The position numbers were made by a program, and so were the translations under genes. Source: Bacillota bacterium (GTDB lineage: Bacteria; Bacillota; Sulfobacillia; JACIYH01). From it: a DNA stretch of 64,000 nucleotides. Below, in pieces: positions 51,796-62,080 of the stretch. A model generated the notes under the pieces. That model saw only the letters and a list, made by a program, of their open reading frames with translations. It searched no databases and was not told where the DNA came from. Position 1 is the stretch's first letter. Every line of letters begins with the position of its first letter. The DNA lies in assembly GCA_030019365.1 (NCBI GenBank), contig JASEFA010000001.1, positions 648,953-712,952 of the forward strand, written 5' to 3'.

Positions 51796-52986
51796 CTAAC
51801 GACGCTCCAGGATCACGGCGCCACCCTGCCCCCCGCCCACGCACATGGTGGCCAGGCCGTACCGCACGTCCCTCCGCCGCATCTCGTGGGCCAGGGTGTT
51901 GATGAGGCGCAGCCCGGTGGCCCCGATGGGGTGTCCGAGGGCCAGGCCGCCACCGTTCACGTTGGTGATTTCCTCGGAGAACCCGAGCAGTTCCCGGCAG
52001 GCCAGGTACTGGGCCGCGAAAGCCTCGTTGATCTCGATGAGGCCCACGTCACCCAGTTCCAGCCCGGCCCGGGCCAGGGCCTTCCTGGTGGCCGGGACCG
52101 GCCCGATCCCCATGACCTTGGGGTCCACCCCGGCGAATCCCCAGGACGTCACCCAGGCCAGTGGCTCCAGGCCCAGCTCGGCGGCTTTGCTCTCCGACAT
52201 TACCAGCACACCGGCGGCGGCGTCATTCATGGGACAGGAGTTCCCCGGCGTCACCGTGCCACCCTTCCGGAACACCGCCGGGGCCAGCGCCAGCCGCTCG
52301 AGGGACAGGCCTGCCTGCGGGCCCTCGTCCTGCACCACGACCTCGGGCTGGTCACCGGGCCGCCGGGAAGGCACCGGCACGGGCACGATCTCGTCCTTGA
52401 ATTTACCCATGCGCTGCGCCCGGAAGGCCTTCTGGTGGCTGGCCAGGGCCACCTCGTCCAGTTGCCGCCGGGTGAAGCCGAACTGGTCCACCAGGTTCTC
52501 CGCCGTCTCCCCCATGAGCAGCCCCGAGAACCCGTCTGTGAGGCCCTCCCACAGGGCATCGGAGAACACGCCGTGGCGCAGGCGCAACCCCCAGCGTGCC
52601 CCGTATACCTGGTAAGGAGCCTGGCTCATGTTCTCCGCCCCCAGGGCCATCACCACTTCGGCTTCCCCCAGCCTGATCAACTGGCTGGCGCACACCAGCG
52701 ATTGCAGGCCGGCCGCACAGTTGCGCTGCACAGTGAAGGCGGGGACCTCGAGGGGAAACCCGGCAAACAGGGAGATCTGCCGCGCCACGTTGGACTCCTT
52801 GGGCAACATACCACCCACACCGCATATCACCTCGTCCAGCAGGGCGGGATCGAGCCGGGCCCTCTCCGCCAGAGCCTTGGCCACCACCACGCCCAGCTGG
52901 GTGGCCGACATGTCCCGGAATGCTCCCCCGAAGTTACCCACCGGGGTGCGCGCTGCAGCAACTATTACCGCTTCTACCATGCCCAT
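51796..52986 (-). CDS. Acetyl-CoA acyltransferase (thiolase), copy 2
   Basis: 396 residues. The nucleophile position is VQRNCAAGLQSLVCAS (Cys near residue 88, with AAG in place of GSG), followed by INEAFAAQYLACRELL, GHPIGATGLRLINTL and the C-terminal Cys in LATMCVGGGQGGAV. It is diverged from copy 1, so the two probably prefer different chain lengths or directions. It is preceded by 222 bases without a gene, so a second promoter is possible here. Confidence 0.92.
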   Translation of the reverse strand: MGMVEAVIVAAARTPVGNFGGAFRDMSATQLGVVVAKALAERARLDPALLDEVICGVGGMLPKESNVARQISLFAGFPLEVPAFTVQRNCAAGLQSLVCASQLIRLGEAEVVMALGAENMSQAPYQVYGARWGLRLRHGVFSDALWEGLTDGFSGLLMGETAENLVDQFGFTRRQLDEVALASHQKAFRAQRMGKFKDEIVPVPVPSRRPGDQPEVVVQDEGPQAGLSLERLALAPAVFRKGGTVTPGNSCPMNDAAAGVLVMSESKAAELGLEPLAWVTSWGFAGVDPKVMGIGPVPATRKALARAGLELGDVGLIEINEAFAAQYLACRELLGFSEEITNVNGGGLALGHPIGATGLRLINTLAHEMRRRDVRYGLATMCVGGGQGGAVILERR

Positions 52987-53002
52987 TCCTCCTTACCAGC
53001 AG

Positions 53003-53050
53003 AGACTCCGACCAACTTGCCGGGAGAAGCTCCGACCAGTTGCGCGGGCA
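53003..53050. repeat. Two tandem 24-bp units upstream of thiolase 2
   Basis: CTCCGACCA(A/G)(C/T)TTG occurs at 53006 and again 24 bases later. It lies in the 222-base gap between the acyl-CoA ligase and thiolase genes; nothing else was seen there. Confidence 0.6.
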
Positions 53051-53208
53051 CAAGGAATCTCGCCCCTGCCGGTCGAATCCATGCTACCTCCGGTTGCGGA
53101 ACCGGGGGCCGGTCGGGCGCGACCTGCCGGGCTGCCCTGCCAAACAGCCGCCGGGAGATCGTCTTTCCTGTCGGCTCCGGACCGGCCCCGGCTCCTGCCC
53201 ATGGGGCT

Positions 53209-54939
53209 TCAGCCCTCGGGCTGGCTCTTCTTCTGCTTCTCTTCCTCCGCCAGCAGGCGACGCAGCACCTTACCCACGATGGTCTTGGGGAGTTCGGAGC
53301 GGAACTCCACCAGGCGCGGCACCTTGTACGCCGCCAGATGCTGGCGGCAGAAGGCCTCGATTTCCTCCCCGGTGGCCTGTTCGCCTTCCTTGAGGACGAT
53401 GAAGGCCTTCACCGTCTCCCCGCGGTAGCGATCGGGCACGCCGATGACGGCCGCCTCTTTCACCTTGGGATGCATGTACAGGACCTCTTCCACCTCACGG
53501 GGATAGATGTTGTAACCGCCGGCGATGATGAGGTCCTTCTTGCGATCCACGATGTAGAAGAAGCCGTCCTCGTCCATGCGGGCCACGTCACCCGTGCGCA
53601 GCCAGCCATCCTTGAGGGTGGCCCGCGTCTCCTCGGGCCGGTTCCAGTAGCCCAGCATCACCTGGGGGCCACGTACCGCCAGCTCGCCCACCTCACCGGC
53701 GGATAGCTGGCGCTCACCGGTCTCCAGGTCCAGAATGCAGCAGTCGGTGTCGGGGAAGGGAAGGCCGATGCTCCCCACCTTGCGCATGCCGTAGATGGGG
53801 TTGCAGTGGGTGACCGGCGAGCTCTCCGAAAGGCCGTACCCTTCCACCAGCTTTCCCCCCGTGAGGCCTTCGAACTGCTCCTGGACTTCCACGGGTAGGG
53901 GAGCAGAGCCGGAGATGCAGGCCTTGATGGAGTTCAGGTTGTACTGCTTCACCTCGGGGAAGTTATTGATGGCCACGTACATGGTGGGCGCTCCCGGGAA
54001 CAGGGTGGGCTTCGTCTGCTGGATGGTGTCCAGGACGTCTTTGGTCACCCACCGGGGCAGCAGGATCATGGCATGGGCCCCCGCCACCGAGAAGTTCATG
54101 GCGGCGGTCATCCCGTAGGAGTGGAAGAGGGGCAAGATGGTCAGGCAGCGCTCCGCTCCCCGCTCCGCGGTGGGAACCCACTCGGCGGTCTGCAGGGCGT
54201 TCACCACCATGTTGTAATGGGTGAGCATGGCTGCCTTGGGGATACCCGTCGTCCCTCCGGTGTACTGGAGCACCGCCACGTCCCGGCGGGGGTCCACCTC
54301 CACCCGGGGAGGATGGGGCGGCGCCGCCAGGGCCTCCCGCCAGCGGTGGATGGCAGGACCCCAGTCCACCTCGACGGCATGGCCTTCGCGCCTGGCCTTG
54401 ATCGGGTACAGCAGGTTGAGGGGAAACTTGAGGCCGTCGGCGATGCTGGTGACGATTACGTGGTCCAGATGCACCTTCTCCCGCACCTTTTTCACCCGGG
54501 GGTAGAACAGGTCCAGGACGATCATCACTTTGGCCCCGGAGTCATTGAGCAGGTATTCCAGCTCCCGCTCCACATACATGGGGTTGGCCGCCGCCACCGT
54601 AGCCCCGGCTCGCAGCACCCCGTAATAGGACACGGGGAACTGGGGGACGTTGGGCAGCATGACGCACACGCGGTCGCCCTTCTTCACCCCCAGACCGGAC
54701 AGGAAGGTGGCCATGCGCGCCACCCGCTCGCCTAGCTGGCGGTAGCTGGTGCGAGCACCCATGAAGATCATGGCGGGGTTCTCGGGGTGGGTGCGCACGG
54801 CTTCCTCGAGCAGGCCGGTGATGGGGATGAGCGGATACTCTATGTGCTGCCTCACGCCTTCGGGATAGTTCCGGACCCAGGGCCGGGCCTTCAGCTCGCT
54901 GGCGTCGGTTTCCTGCTGGGGAATACGCTCTGCCTCCAC
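53209..54939 (-). CDS. Long-chain fatty-acid-CoA ligase
   Basis: 576 residues, ANL adenylating superfamily. The P-loop is VLQYTGGTTGIPKAAMLTH; also present are EGYGLSESSPVTHCNPI, the hinge region WLRTGDVARMDEDGFFYIVD and the C-terminal catalytic Lys in PKTIVGKVLRRLL. It activates fatty acids with ATP and CoA to feed the beta-oxidation enzymes of the same cluster. It starts 25 bases after the EtfA-like gene. Confidence 0.93.
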   Translation of the reverse strand: MEAERIPQQETDASELKARPWVRNYPEGVRQHIEYPLIPITGLLEEAVRTHPENPAMIFMGARTSYRQLGERVARMATFLSGLGVKKGDRVCVMLPNVPQFPVSYYGVLRAGATVAAANPMYVERELEYLLNDSGAKVMIVLDLFYPRVKKVREKVHLDHVIVTSIADGLKFPLNLLYPIKARREGHAVEVDWGPAIHRWREALAAPPHPPRVEVDPRRDVAVLQYTGGTTGIPKAAMLTHYNMVVNALQTAEWVPTAERGAERCLTILPLFHSYGMTAAMNFSVAGAHAMILLPRWVTKDVLDTIQQTKPTLFPGAPTMYVAINNFPEVKQYNLNSIKACISGSAPLPVEVQEQFEGLTGGKLVEGYGLSESSPVTHCNPIYGMRKVGSIGLPFPDTDCCILDLETGERQLSAGEVGELAVRGPQVMLGYWNRPEETRATLKDGWLRTGDVARMDEDGFFYIVDRKKDLIIAGGYNIYPREVEEVLYMHPKVKEAAVIGVPDRYRGETVKAFIVLKEGEQATGEEIEAFCRQHLAAYKVPRLVEFRSELPKTIVGKVLRRLLAEEEKQKKSQPEG

Positions 54940-54964
54940 GGCGCAATCCCTCCTATCTCACAAT

Positions 54965-56095
54965 TCACGGCGCTGACATGGACAGCAGTGTGCGCAGGAC
55001 CTCCCGGGGCGGAAAACGGACGATGTAATCCGCTATCTGCCCCAGGTTGCTGTCCTGCTCGGTCGTCACCGCCACTACCAGCTGGCTCTTCTGCACCGCC
55101 GCGTTATGGGCGGGCGAACCCCTCACCCCCAAACCAAGATAGAGGACGGGAGCCAGCGGGCCCGCCGCCTCCACTGACCACTCCGCCGGGGCCAGGCCGG
55201 CCTCCACCGCCTCCTTCTCCGCTCCCAGGGCCGCCCCCCAACGCCGCGCCAGTTCCACCGCCTCCGCCACCGCTTCCGCCGAACCCAGCTCGATCCCCAC
55301 CCCCAGCACCACCCGGGCCTTGCCCAGGGGAACCTCCTTATGCAGGGGCGTCCGCTCCCGCACCTCCTCAACCTCCCGAGGCAGGCCACCCACTTCCAGG
55401 TGACGCACGCTGCCCGTGCGACTCCGATCCAGAAGGCCCGAACGCGCGCCCCACGGGACCAGGGATACCACCGCAGGCTGGCGACCGCACACCACCGTCT
55501 GTCTGAACCTGCCCCCTGCCACCGCCCGTACCGCCCGCAGCGCCTGCTGGCCGGGCGCCCACTCCACTGCCTCGACGCGGGAGGCCACTCCCGCCTCGAG
55601 AAGAACGGCTGCCCGGGCCAGCCCGGCCTCGTGGTGGGGTTCCGCCAGACCCAGGATGGCAACCGGGCTCTCCCGGGCAGCGGCAGAAGCGAGCAGGCGG
55701 AACCCCGCCCCTTCCCCTTCCAGCACCAGGACCTGGTCCGCTCCCCGGGAGAACAACTCCTGGCTGTCGAAGCTGTTGCCGGGGACGACCGCCGCCACCT
55801 GATAATCCCCCTCGTCAGCCAGCACCCGGGCTACTCCCAGGACGCCTGCCGGGTCACGGGCTTCCGGGAGATACACCCAGATGGCCCTCCTGCCGCCCAG
55901 AGAAGGCCGCACTTCCGCCCCGGGCTGCACCAGGGCCCCCTCCGGGCAGGGCGGGATGCAGGCGCCGCAGCCCGTGCAGCTCTCCGCCACGACGGCCACG
56001 CCTTCCACCACTTCGATGGCCCAGAACGGGCAGGCCGCCACGCACTCCCCGCAACCGGTGCACCTGCCGGCTATGACCTCGATCTCGACCATCAC
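54965..56095 (-). CDS. Electron transfer flavoprotein alpha subunit with N-terminal 2x[4Fe-4S] ferredoxin domain
   Basis: 376 residues from GTG 56095, overlapping the EtfB stop by 4 bases. Residues 1-60 carry two CxxCxxCxxxCP clusters (CTGCGECVAACP, CTGCGACIPPCP). The rest follows EtfA topology (VVPGNSFDSQELFSRGADQV, SAEAVAEAVELARRWGAALG, LYLGLGVRGSPAHNAAV). The usual FAD-binding QxGxTG segment before LYLGLG reads PAEWSVEAAGPLAP, so flavin binding may differ. The ferredoxin domain links acyl-CoA dehydrogenase electrons to another iron-sulfur carrier. Confidence 0.88.
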   Translation of the reverse strand: MMVEIEVIAGRCTGCGECVAACPFWAIEVVEGVAVVAESCTGCGACIPPCPEGALVQPGAEVRPSLGGRRAIWVYLPEARDPAGVLGVARVLADEGDYQVAAVVPGNSFDSQELFSRGADQVLVLEGEGAGFRLLASAAARESPVAILGLAEPHHEAGLARAAVLLEAGVASRVEAVEWAPGQQALRAVRAVAGGRFRQTVVCGRQPAVVSLVPWGARSGLLDRSRTGSVRHLEVGGLPREVEEVRERTPLHKEVPLGKARVVLGVGIELGSAEAVAEAVELARRWGAALGAEKEAVEAGLAPAEWSVEAAGPLAPVLYLGLGVRGSPAHNAAVQKSQLVVAVTTEQDSNLGQIADYIVRFPPREVLRTLLSMSAP

Positions 56096-56847
56096 AGCAC
56101 CCGCCTTTCCCGCAGCCGCGCCAGCAACAGATGGCAGGCTTCCTCCACCGTGGATGCCTCCAGCGCCTCCCGCAGGGGACGGCGCCGTTCCGCCGACACC
56201 AGGGCATGGGCCGTCACCAGAGACGCTGGCGCTGGGGCTTCCACCACTTCCAGGGGGGCCCGCATGGCTCTGGCCAGGGCCATCACCGAGGGTCGGGCCG
56301 GCCGGGGCGCGTCCTCACCGACGGTGAGCAGGGCCGGAATGCCCAGCCGCACGGTGACCCGCTGGGCACCGTGGTGGCACTCCACCACCAGGGCCTCGTC
56401 CTCGCGCCGGACCCCCACCACCCCGCTGGCCAGGGGCAAGCCCAGCAGCTCCGCCAGCATGGGACCCACCGCCGCCCGGCCCTGATCCTCCGACGCCCCT
56501 CCGCACAGGATCGCTTCTGCCGGGTGCTCCCGCAGGTAACCGGCCAGAACCCGCGCCGTGCGCCCGGGGTCGGGATCCAGCCAGGGTTCCGCCGATAGCG
56601 GGTCGGCCCGGTGCAGGCGTACCGCCGCCGTCGCTCCCAGGGCCAGGGCCTGGCGGAGGGCGGCTTCGCCCTCCGGCCCCATCCAGGAGAGGACGGTCAC
56701 TTCGGCCCCCAGTCCCCGCGCCAGCCCCACCGCCGCCCCCTCGGCGGCGGCCAGCTGCCGCTCGGCCTCGGTACCGTCTACCACTCCCATGGAAAACACG
56801 ACCTGGGACTGCACCGGCACCGGCCGGACGCACACCACGGCCCGCAT
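56092..56847 (-). CDS. Electron transfer flavoprotein beta subunit
   Basis: 251 residues from ATG 56847, 2 bases after the acyl-CoA dehydrogenase stop. It has EtfB features: the N-terminal VVCVRPVPVQSQVVF, LGAEVTVLSWMGPEGEAALR, the AMP/FAD pocket AILCGGASEDQGRAAVGPML and PALLTVGEDAPRPARPS. It forms a heterodimer with the ferredoxin-EtfA. The sequence is diverged from standard EtfB (SEDQGRAAVG in place of IDGDTGQVGP), consistent with an unusual partner or a bifurcating or confurcating role. Confidence 0.87.
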   Translation of the reverse strand: MRAVVCVRPVPVQSQVVFSMGVVDGTEAERQLAAAEGAAVGLARGLGAEVTVLSWMGPEGEAALRQALALGATAAVRLHRADPLSAEPWLDPDPGRTARVLAGYLREHPAEAILCGGASEDQGRAAVGPMLAELLGLPLASGVVGVRREDEALVVECHHGAQRVTVRLGIPALLTVGEDAPRPARPSVMALARAMRAPLEVVEAPAPASLVTAHALVSAERRRPLREALEASTVEEACHLLLARLRERRVL

Positions 56848-56849
56848 CT

Positions 56850-58001
56850 TCACTTCCCCGCCTTCAGGAGATCGCGGGCGATGACCAGCCGCTGGATTTC
56901 GTTGGTACCCTCGTAGATCTTGAGGATGCGGGCATCGCGGTAGGCCCGTTCCAGGGCATACTCCTTCATGTAGCCGATGCCGCCGTGAACCTGCACGGCC
57001 AGGTCGGCCGCCCTGTTCGCCAGCTCCGAACAGAAGGTCTTGACCATGGCGGCCTCCCGGGAAACCCGCAGCCCCTGGTCCGCCTTCCAGGCGGCGTGGT
57101 AGGTCATGAGCCGGCCGGCATGGGCCCCCATGGCCATATCCACCAGCATCCACTGGATGGCCTGGTTCTCGGCGATGGGCCGGCCGAACTGCACCCGGGT
57201 GTTGGCCCAGGCGATGCTCATCTCCAGGAGCTTCTGGGTCGCCCCCACCGCCCCCGCCGCCAGGCCGATGCGGCCCATGTCCAGGGCCTTCATGGCGGTG
57301 ATGAAGCCCATGCCCACTTCGCCCAGCACGTTCTCGGCGGGGACCTCCATGCTTTCGAATATCAACTCGGCGGTGTGGGAGCCGCGCAGGCCCATCTTGC
57401 GGTCGACCTTGCCCACCTTGAACCCGGGGAAGTCCTTCTCCACGATGAAGCCGGTGATGCCGCCGCGGGCACGCAGCGCCGGATCGGTGAGGGCGTATAC
57501 GATGATGATGTCGGCGATATCGCCGTTGGTGATCCAGATCTTGCTGCCGTTGATGATGTACCGGTCCCCGCGGCGCTCCGCCCGGGTGGCCAGGTTGGCG
57601 GCATCGGAGCCGGCATTCGGTTCGGTGAGGGCGTAACAGGCGATCTTCTCCCCGGCACACATGGGGGGCAGGTACTTCTGCTTTTGCTCCTCCGTTCCGC
57701 CCAGGAGGATGGACATGCCCGCCAGCTCCACATGGGGGGCCAGCACGTTGGAGAAGGCGGCGTTGATGCCCCCCAGCTCCTCCAGGAGGACGGCCATGCC
57801 CAGCTCACCCATGCCCCCGCCGCCGTACTCCTCCGGGAAGGGCAGGCCGAAGAAGCCCAGTTCCCCCATCTCTTTGATGATCTCGGACGGGATCTCGTCT
57901 TCCTCCTCCACCTTCTCGGAGATCGGCTGCAGACGGTCGTTGACGAAATCCCTGACCATCTTGCGCAGGATCTCCAGTTCCTGAGGCAGGTTGAAGTCCA
58001 A
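56850..58001 (-). CDS. Acyl-CoA dehydrogenase
   Basis: 383 residues from TTG 58001 after GGGGGACTCCGC; the longer frame upstream is regulatory DNA. Family signatures are CYALTEPNAGSDAANLATRA, ITNGDIADIIIV, RVQFGRPIAENQAIQWML and VQVHGGIGYMKEYALERAYR, with the catalytic Glu in YEGTNEIQRLVIAR. It makes the trans-2-enoyl-CoA and reduces the adjacent ETF. It is the first gene of the cluster, behind a sigma-54 promoter. Confidence 0.94.
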   Translation of the reverse strand: MDFNLPQELEILRKMVRDFVNDRLQPISEKVEEEDEIPSEIIKEMGELGFFGLPFPEEYGGGGMGELGMAVLLEELGGINAAFSNVLAPHVELAGMSILLGGTEEQKQKYLPPMCAGEKIACYALTEPNAGSDAANLATRAERRGDRYIINGSKIWITNGDIADIIIVYALTDPALRARGGITGFIVEKDFPGFKVGKVDRKMGLRGSHTAELIFESMEVPAENVLGEVGMGFITAMKALDMGRIGLAAGAVGATQKLLEMSIAWANTRVQFGRPIAENQAIQWMLVDMAMGAHAGRLMTYHAAWKADQGLRVSREAAMVKTFCSELANRAADLAVQVHGGIGYMKEYALERAYRDARILKIYEGTNEIQRLVIARDLLKAGK

Positions 58002-58047
58002 GCGGAGTCCCCCTTTCTGAGTGGTACGGTCCACCATGGGGTGACAC

Positions 58048-58063
58048 GCAAGAATCGTGCCAA
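58048..58063 (-). promoter_or_regulatory. Sigma-54 promoter of the beta-oxidation operon
   Basis: Minus strand TTGGCACGATTCTTGC: the -24 TGGCAC and -12 TTGC elements are at exact spacing, with one mismatch to the extended consensus. It lies 47 bases before the acyl-CoA dehydrogenase start and is divergent from a sigma-54 activator gene. Confidence 0.88.
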
Positions 58064-58186
58064 AAAGCGCATGCTCCCTTTGAGCCACCCCTTCGCGCCA
58101 GGCCGTCGGGCCATCCACATGCGGTGGGCCGTTGGGCGATCCACCTGCTGGGGCATTGCGCCATCCCCCTTCGGTTGCCTCCGGAG

Positions 58187-58258
58187 TGTCCCGCCGGGGC
58201 GCCGGGCTGTCAGGAAAGCGGGACAGGTGTCCTCCAGCGCGGACAGGGGCCGGGACAG
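58187..58258. promoter_or_regulatory. Candidate enhancer (UAS) for the sigma-54 activator
   Basis: A dense set of TGTCC/GGACA half-sites: the inverted pair TGTCCCGC (58187) and GCGGGACA (58218), the dyad TGTCC-N8-GGACA (58228-58245), and a further GGACA at 58253. It lies about 125-195 bases upstream of the sigma-54 promoter, a usual distance for looping activators. Confidence 0.55.
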
Positions 58259-58308
58259 GTGGCGGCCCCGGCAAAGGATCGCAGGAACGTATGTAGAATC
58301 ATTTCACT

Positions 58309-58402
58309 GATTGCCAGTTGCCGGAGGGGCGCCGGTGCTCCTGATCGCCACCTGCCGCAGCGGCGCCGGTGCACCCGATTGTCACTTACCGGAGGGTCGG
58401 CG

Positions 58403-58410
<8 letters not shown>
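58309..58410. repeat. Three tandem 34-bp units overlapping the activator start
   Basis: Units begin at 58309, 58343 and 58377 with GAT(T/C)G(C/T)CA and share xCCGxAGxG and CGGTGC. The third unit contains the RBS and GTG start of the sigma-54 activator, so earlier units look like duplications of its translation start region. Confidence 0.75.
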
Positions 58411-60511
<2,101 letters not shown>

Positions 60512-60514
60512 GAG

Positions 60515-60560
60515 CTCAGCCGCAGTTCCCTTGAAACCTCAGCCGTAGCTCCTTTGCATC
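60515..60560. repeat. Two tandem 23-bp units after the activator gene
   Basis: CTCAGCCG(C/T)AG(T/C)TCC occurs at 60515 and 60538, 23 bases apart, directly after the activator stop. Confidence 0.6.
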
Positions 60561-60593
60561 AGCGCGAGCAGGCGGGGGGAAGGAAAAGAAAAG

Positions 60594-60609
60594 CCCCCCT
60601 GGCGGGGGG
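60594..60609 (-). terminator. Intrinsic terminator of the GntR/OadG-like operon
   Basis: Minus strand: CCCCCC-GCCA-GGGGGG hairpin followed by CTTTTCTTTT, 41 bases past the stop at 60651. Confidence 0.8.
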
Positions 60610-60650
60610 AACCTGCGGAGAGCCGATGTCGTGCTGGCGAACCTGGCCTG

Positions 60651-61031
60651 TCAGGCTGCCTGTCCTACCTGCTGCACCTCGACGTCGTAGTCGCTTCCCG
60701 CCAGCCGAAGGTGCAGGTGCAATGAACGCGAGCGGGCAGGGGTCCTGTCAGATGAGGCGACGTACGCTCCCTGCTCCCTTGCCGTGGTGCCCGTTACGTC
60801 CGTTTCCGCGTAGCCTGATTCGTCTCGGGCATCTTCCTCTGCTGCGTAAGGTGGGGCGGCATGTGCTGCCTGTGGTGCGACCCTGGCTGCATCGACGTTT
60901 CGACCCTGGTTCAGTTCTCTTTGCCGGGAGGCGAGGTCAACCACCTTGGATAGGGCGAACAGAATGCTCATCGCTGCGACCAATCCTGCTACAGTTACTG
61001 CCAGCCCGAGCGCGATATGGATGTTGTCCAT
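60651..61031 (-). CDS. Small membrane protein, OadG-like (uncertain)
   Basis: 126 residues. One N-terminal helix (IALGLAVTVAGLVAAMSILFAL) is followed by a charged/Ala-rich linker, then a short beta-like end SLHLHLRLAGSDYDVEVQQV. The single helix with polar linker recalls OadG-type gamma subunits of sodium-pumping decarboxylases. The last stretch recalls the first strands of a biotin-carrier domain (V-x-x-G-x-x-Y-x-V-x-V), but the biotinyl Lys motif is absent. ATG 61031 directly follows the GntR stop. The identification is tentative. Confidence 0.5.
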   Translation of the reverse strand: MDNIHIALGLAVTVAGLVAAMSILFALSKVVDLASRQRELNQGRNVDAARVAPQAAHAAPPYAAEEDARDESGYAETDVTGTTAREQGAYVASSDRTPARSRSLHLHLRLAGSDYDVEVQQVGQAA

Positions 61032-61769
61032 CTACCCGCCTCCCTGCCCGACCTGCCCCAACCGTACCACGTTACCCTGCCCGCTCGCGAAACCGTTTTT
61101 CGCCTGCCTGCCCAGAAAACGCAGGATCTGCCGACCCGAGTGCTCGAGGTGCTCGCGCATGAGAGCTTCCGCGGCCGCCCCGTCTCCCCGTTCCAGTACC
61201 TCCAGGATGTGCCGGTGCTCTTCCAGCACCTCCGCCGGGCTGCCCTCGGCCTGCAGGCTGAGCCGGCGGAACCGGGAGATGTGGTGATCGAGCACCTGCA
61301 TCAGGGAGGCGAGCCGCGTGTTACCCGCCACTTCCATGATGGTGTTGTGGAACACGGTGCTGGTCCGCACCAGGAGATCCAGGTCTCCCCCCCGCCGGGC
61401 CTCCTCCCCTTCCCGGATGGACGCTGCCATGCGTTCCCGGTGCTCCGCCCGCAGCCTGCCCGCGGCCAGCCGGGCGGCCAGGCCTTCCAGGACGCTGCGC
61501 ACGGCGTACACCTCGGCCACATCCCGCAGGTCAACCCCGGCCACCGCCATCCCACCGCGGGGATGGCGCCGGGCCAGACCCTCATGCTCGAGCCTGCGCA
61601 GCGCTTCCCGCACGGGGTTACGGCTGATGCCCATCTCCTGGGCCAGCTTCGCCTCTACCAGCCGTTCGCCCGGAGCAAGCTGGCCGGAGATGATGGCCTC
61701 CCGCAGCACCTGGTAGGCGCGGTCACGCAGGGGAACCGATTCAGGGATCTCAAGCCTCAGGCTGGCCAA
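61032..61769 (-). CDS. GntR-family regulator (FCD domain)
   Basis: 245 residues. The winged helix is at about 15-75 (EAKLAQEMGISRNPVREALR, LARRHPRGGMAV). The FCD domain has metal/ligand residues in VRTSTVFHNTIMEVAGN, LDHHISRFRR and LEEHRHILEVLERGD. It is first in a two-gene operon with the small membrane protein, and its upstream region has a GTATAC-type palindrome, so it probably regulates itself. Typical ligands are organic acids. Confidence 0.88.
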   Translation of the reverse strand: MASLRLEIPESVPLRDRAYQVLREAIISGQLAPGERLVEAKLAQEMGISRNPVREALRRLEHEGLARRHPRGGMAVAGVDLRDVAEVYAVRSVLEGLAARLAAGRLRAEHRERMAASIREGEEARRGGDLDLLVRTSTVFHNTIMEVAGNTRLASLMQVLDHHISRFRRLSLQAEGSPAEVLEEHRHILEVLERGDGAAAEALMREHLEHSGRQILRFLGRQAKNGFASGQGNVVRLGQVGQGGG

Positions 61770-62080
61770 CCGCCTGCACCTCGTCGCACACCTTCACTGC
61801 TGCCCTTACCCACGGAGTATACGGTATACCGTCTACCCTAACGGTATCGTATCCACTCTGAGGCGGGCAGTCAACTCCACCAGAGCAGCATGGCGGACCC
61901 TGTGGCGCCTCCACAGTCGGTGCAATCACGCCACCGCCTCACTACGTCACCTTTCTCTGTGGCTCGCCTGATCTCTGCGAATTCTTCAACCCTCAACCCC
62001 AGGCCTGTCCCGTCCCGGGGCGCCTGCCAGCCGGCCTGCACACCGGGACTCGCCCGCCGCGCCGGCGGAAGGCCGCCAGG
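61770..62080. other. 311-base intergenic region
   Basis: It holds the GntR control region (61800-61860). From about 61870 to 62080 I see no gene, hairpin or repeat; the plus-strand frame there is shadow sequence of mutS2 and spacer. Confidence 0.6.
61817..61832. promoter_or_regulatory. Candidate FCD/GntR operator ACGGTATACCGT
   Basis: A perfect 12-bp palindrome at 61821-61832, extended on the left by GTAT to give overlapping GTATAC units. It lies 50 bases upstream of the GntR start. FCD regulators commonly bind GTATAC-centred dyads. A related half (ACGGTATCGTAT) follows at 61841. Confidence 0.55.

Noticed and set aside
56092-57660. A 522-residue minus-strand protein ending as EtfB
   Set aside because: Its first half is a shadow of the acyl-CoA dehydrogenase in another frame; the real EtfB begins at ATG 56847.
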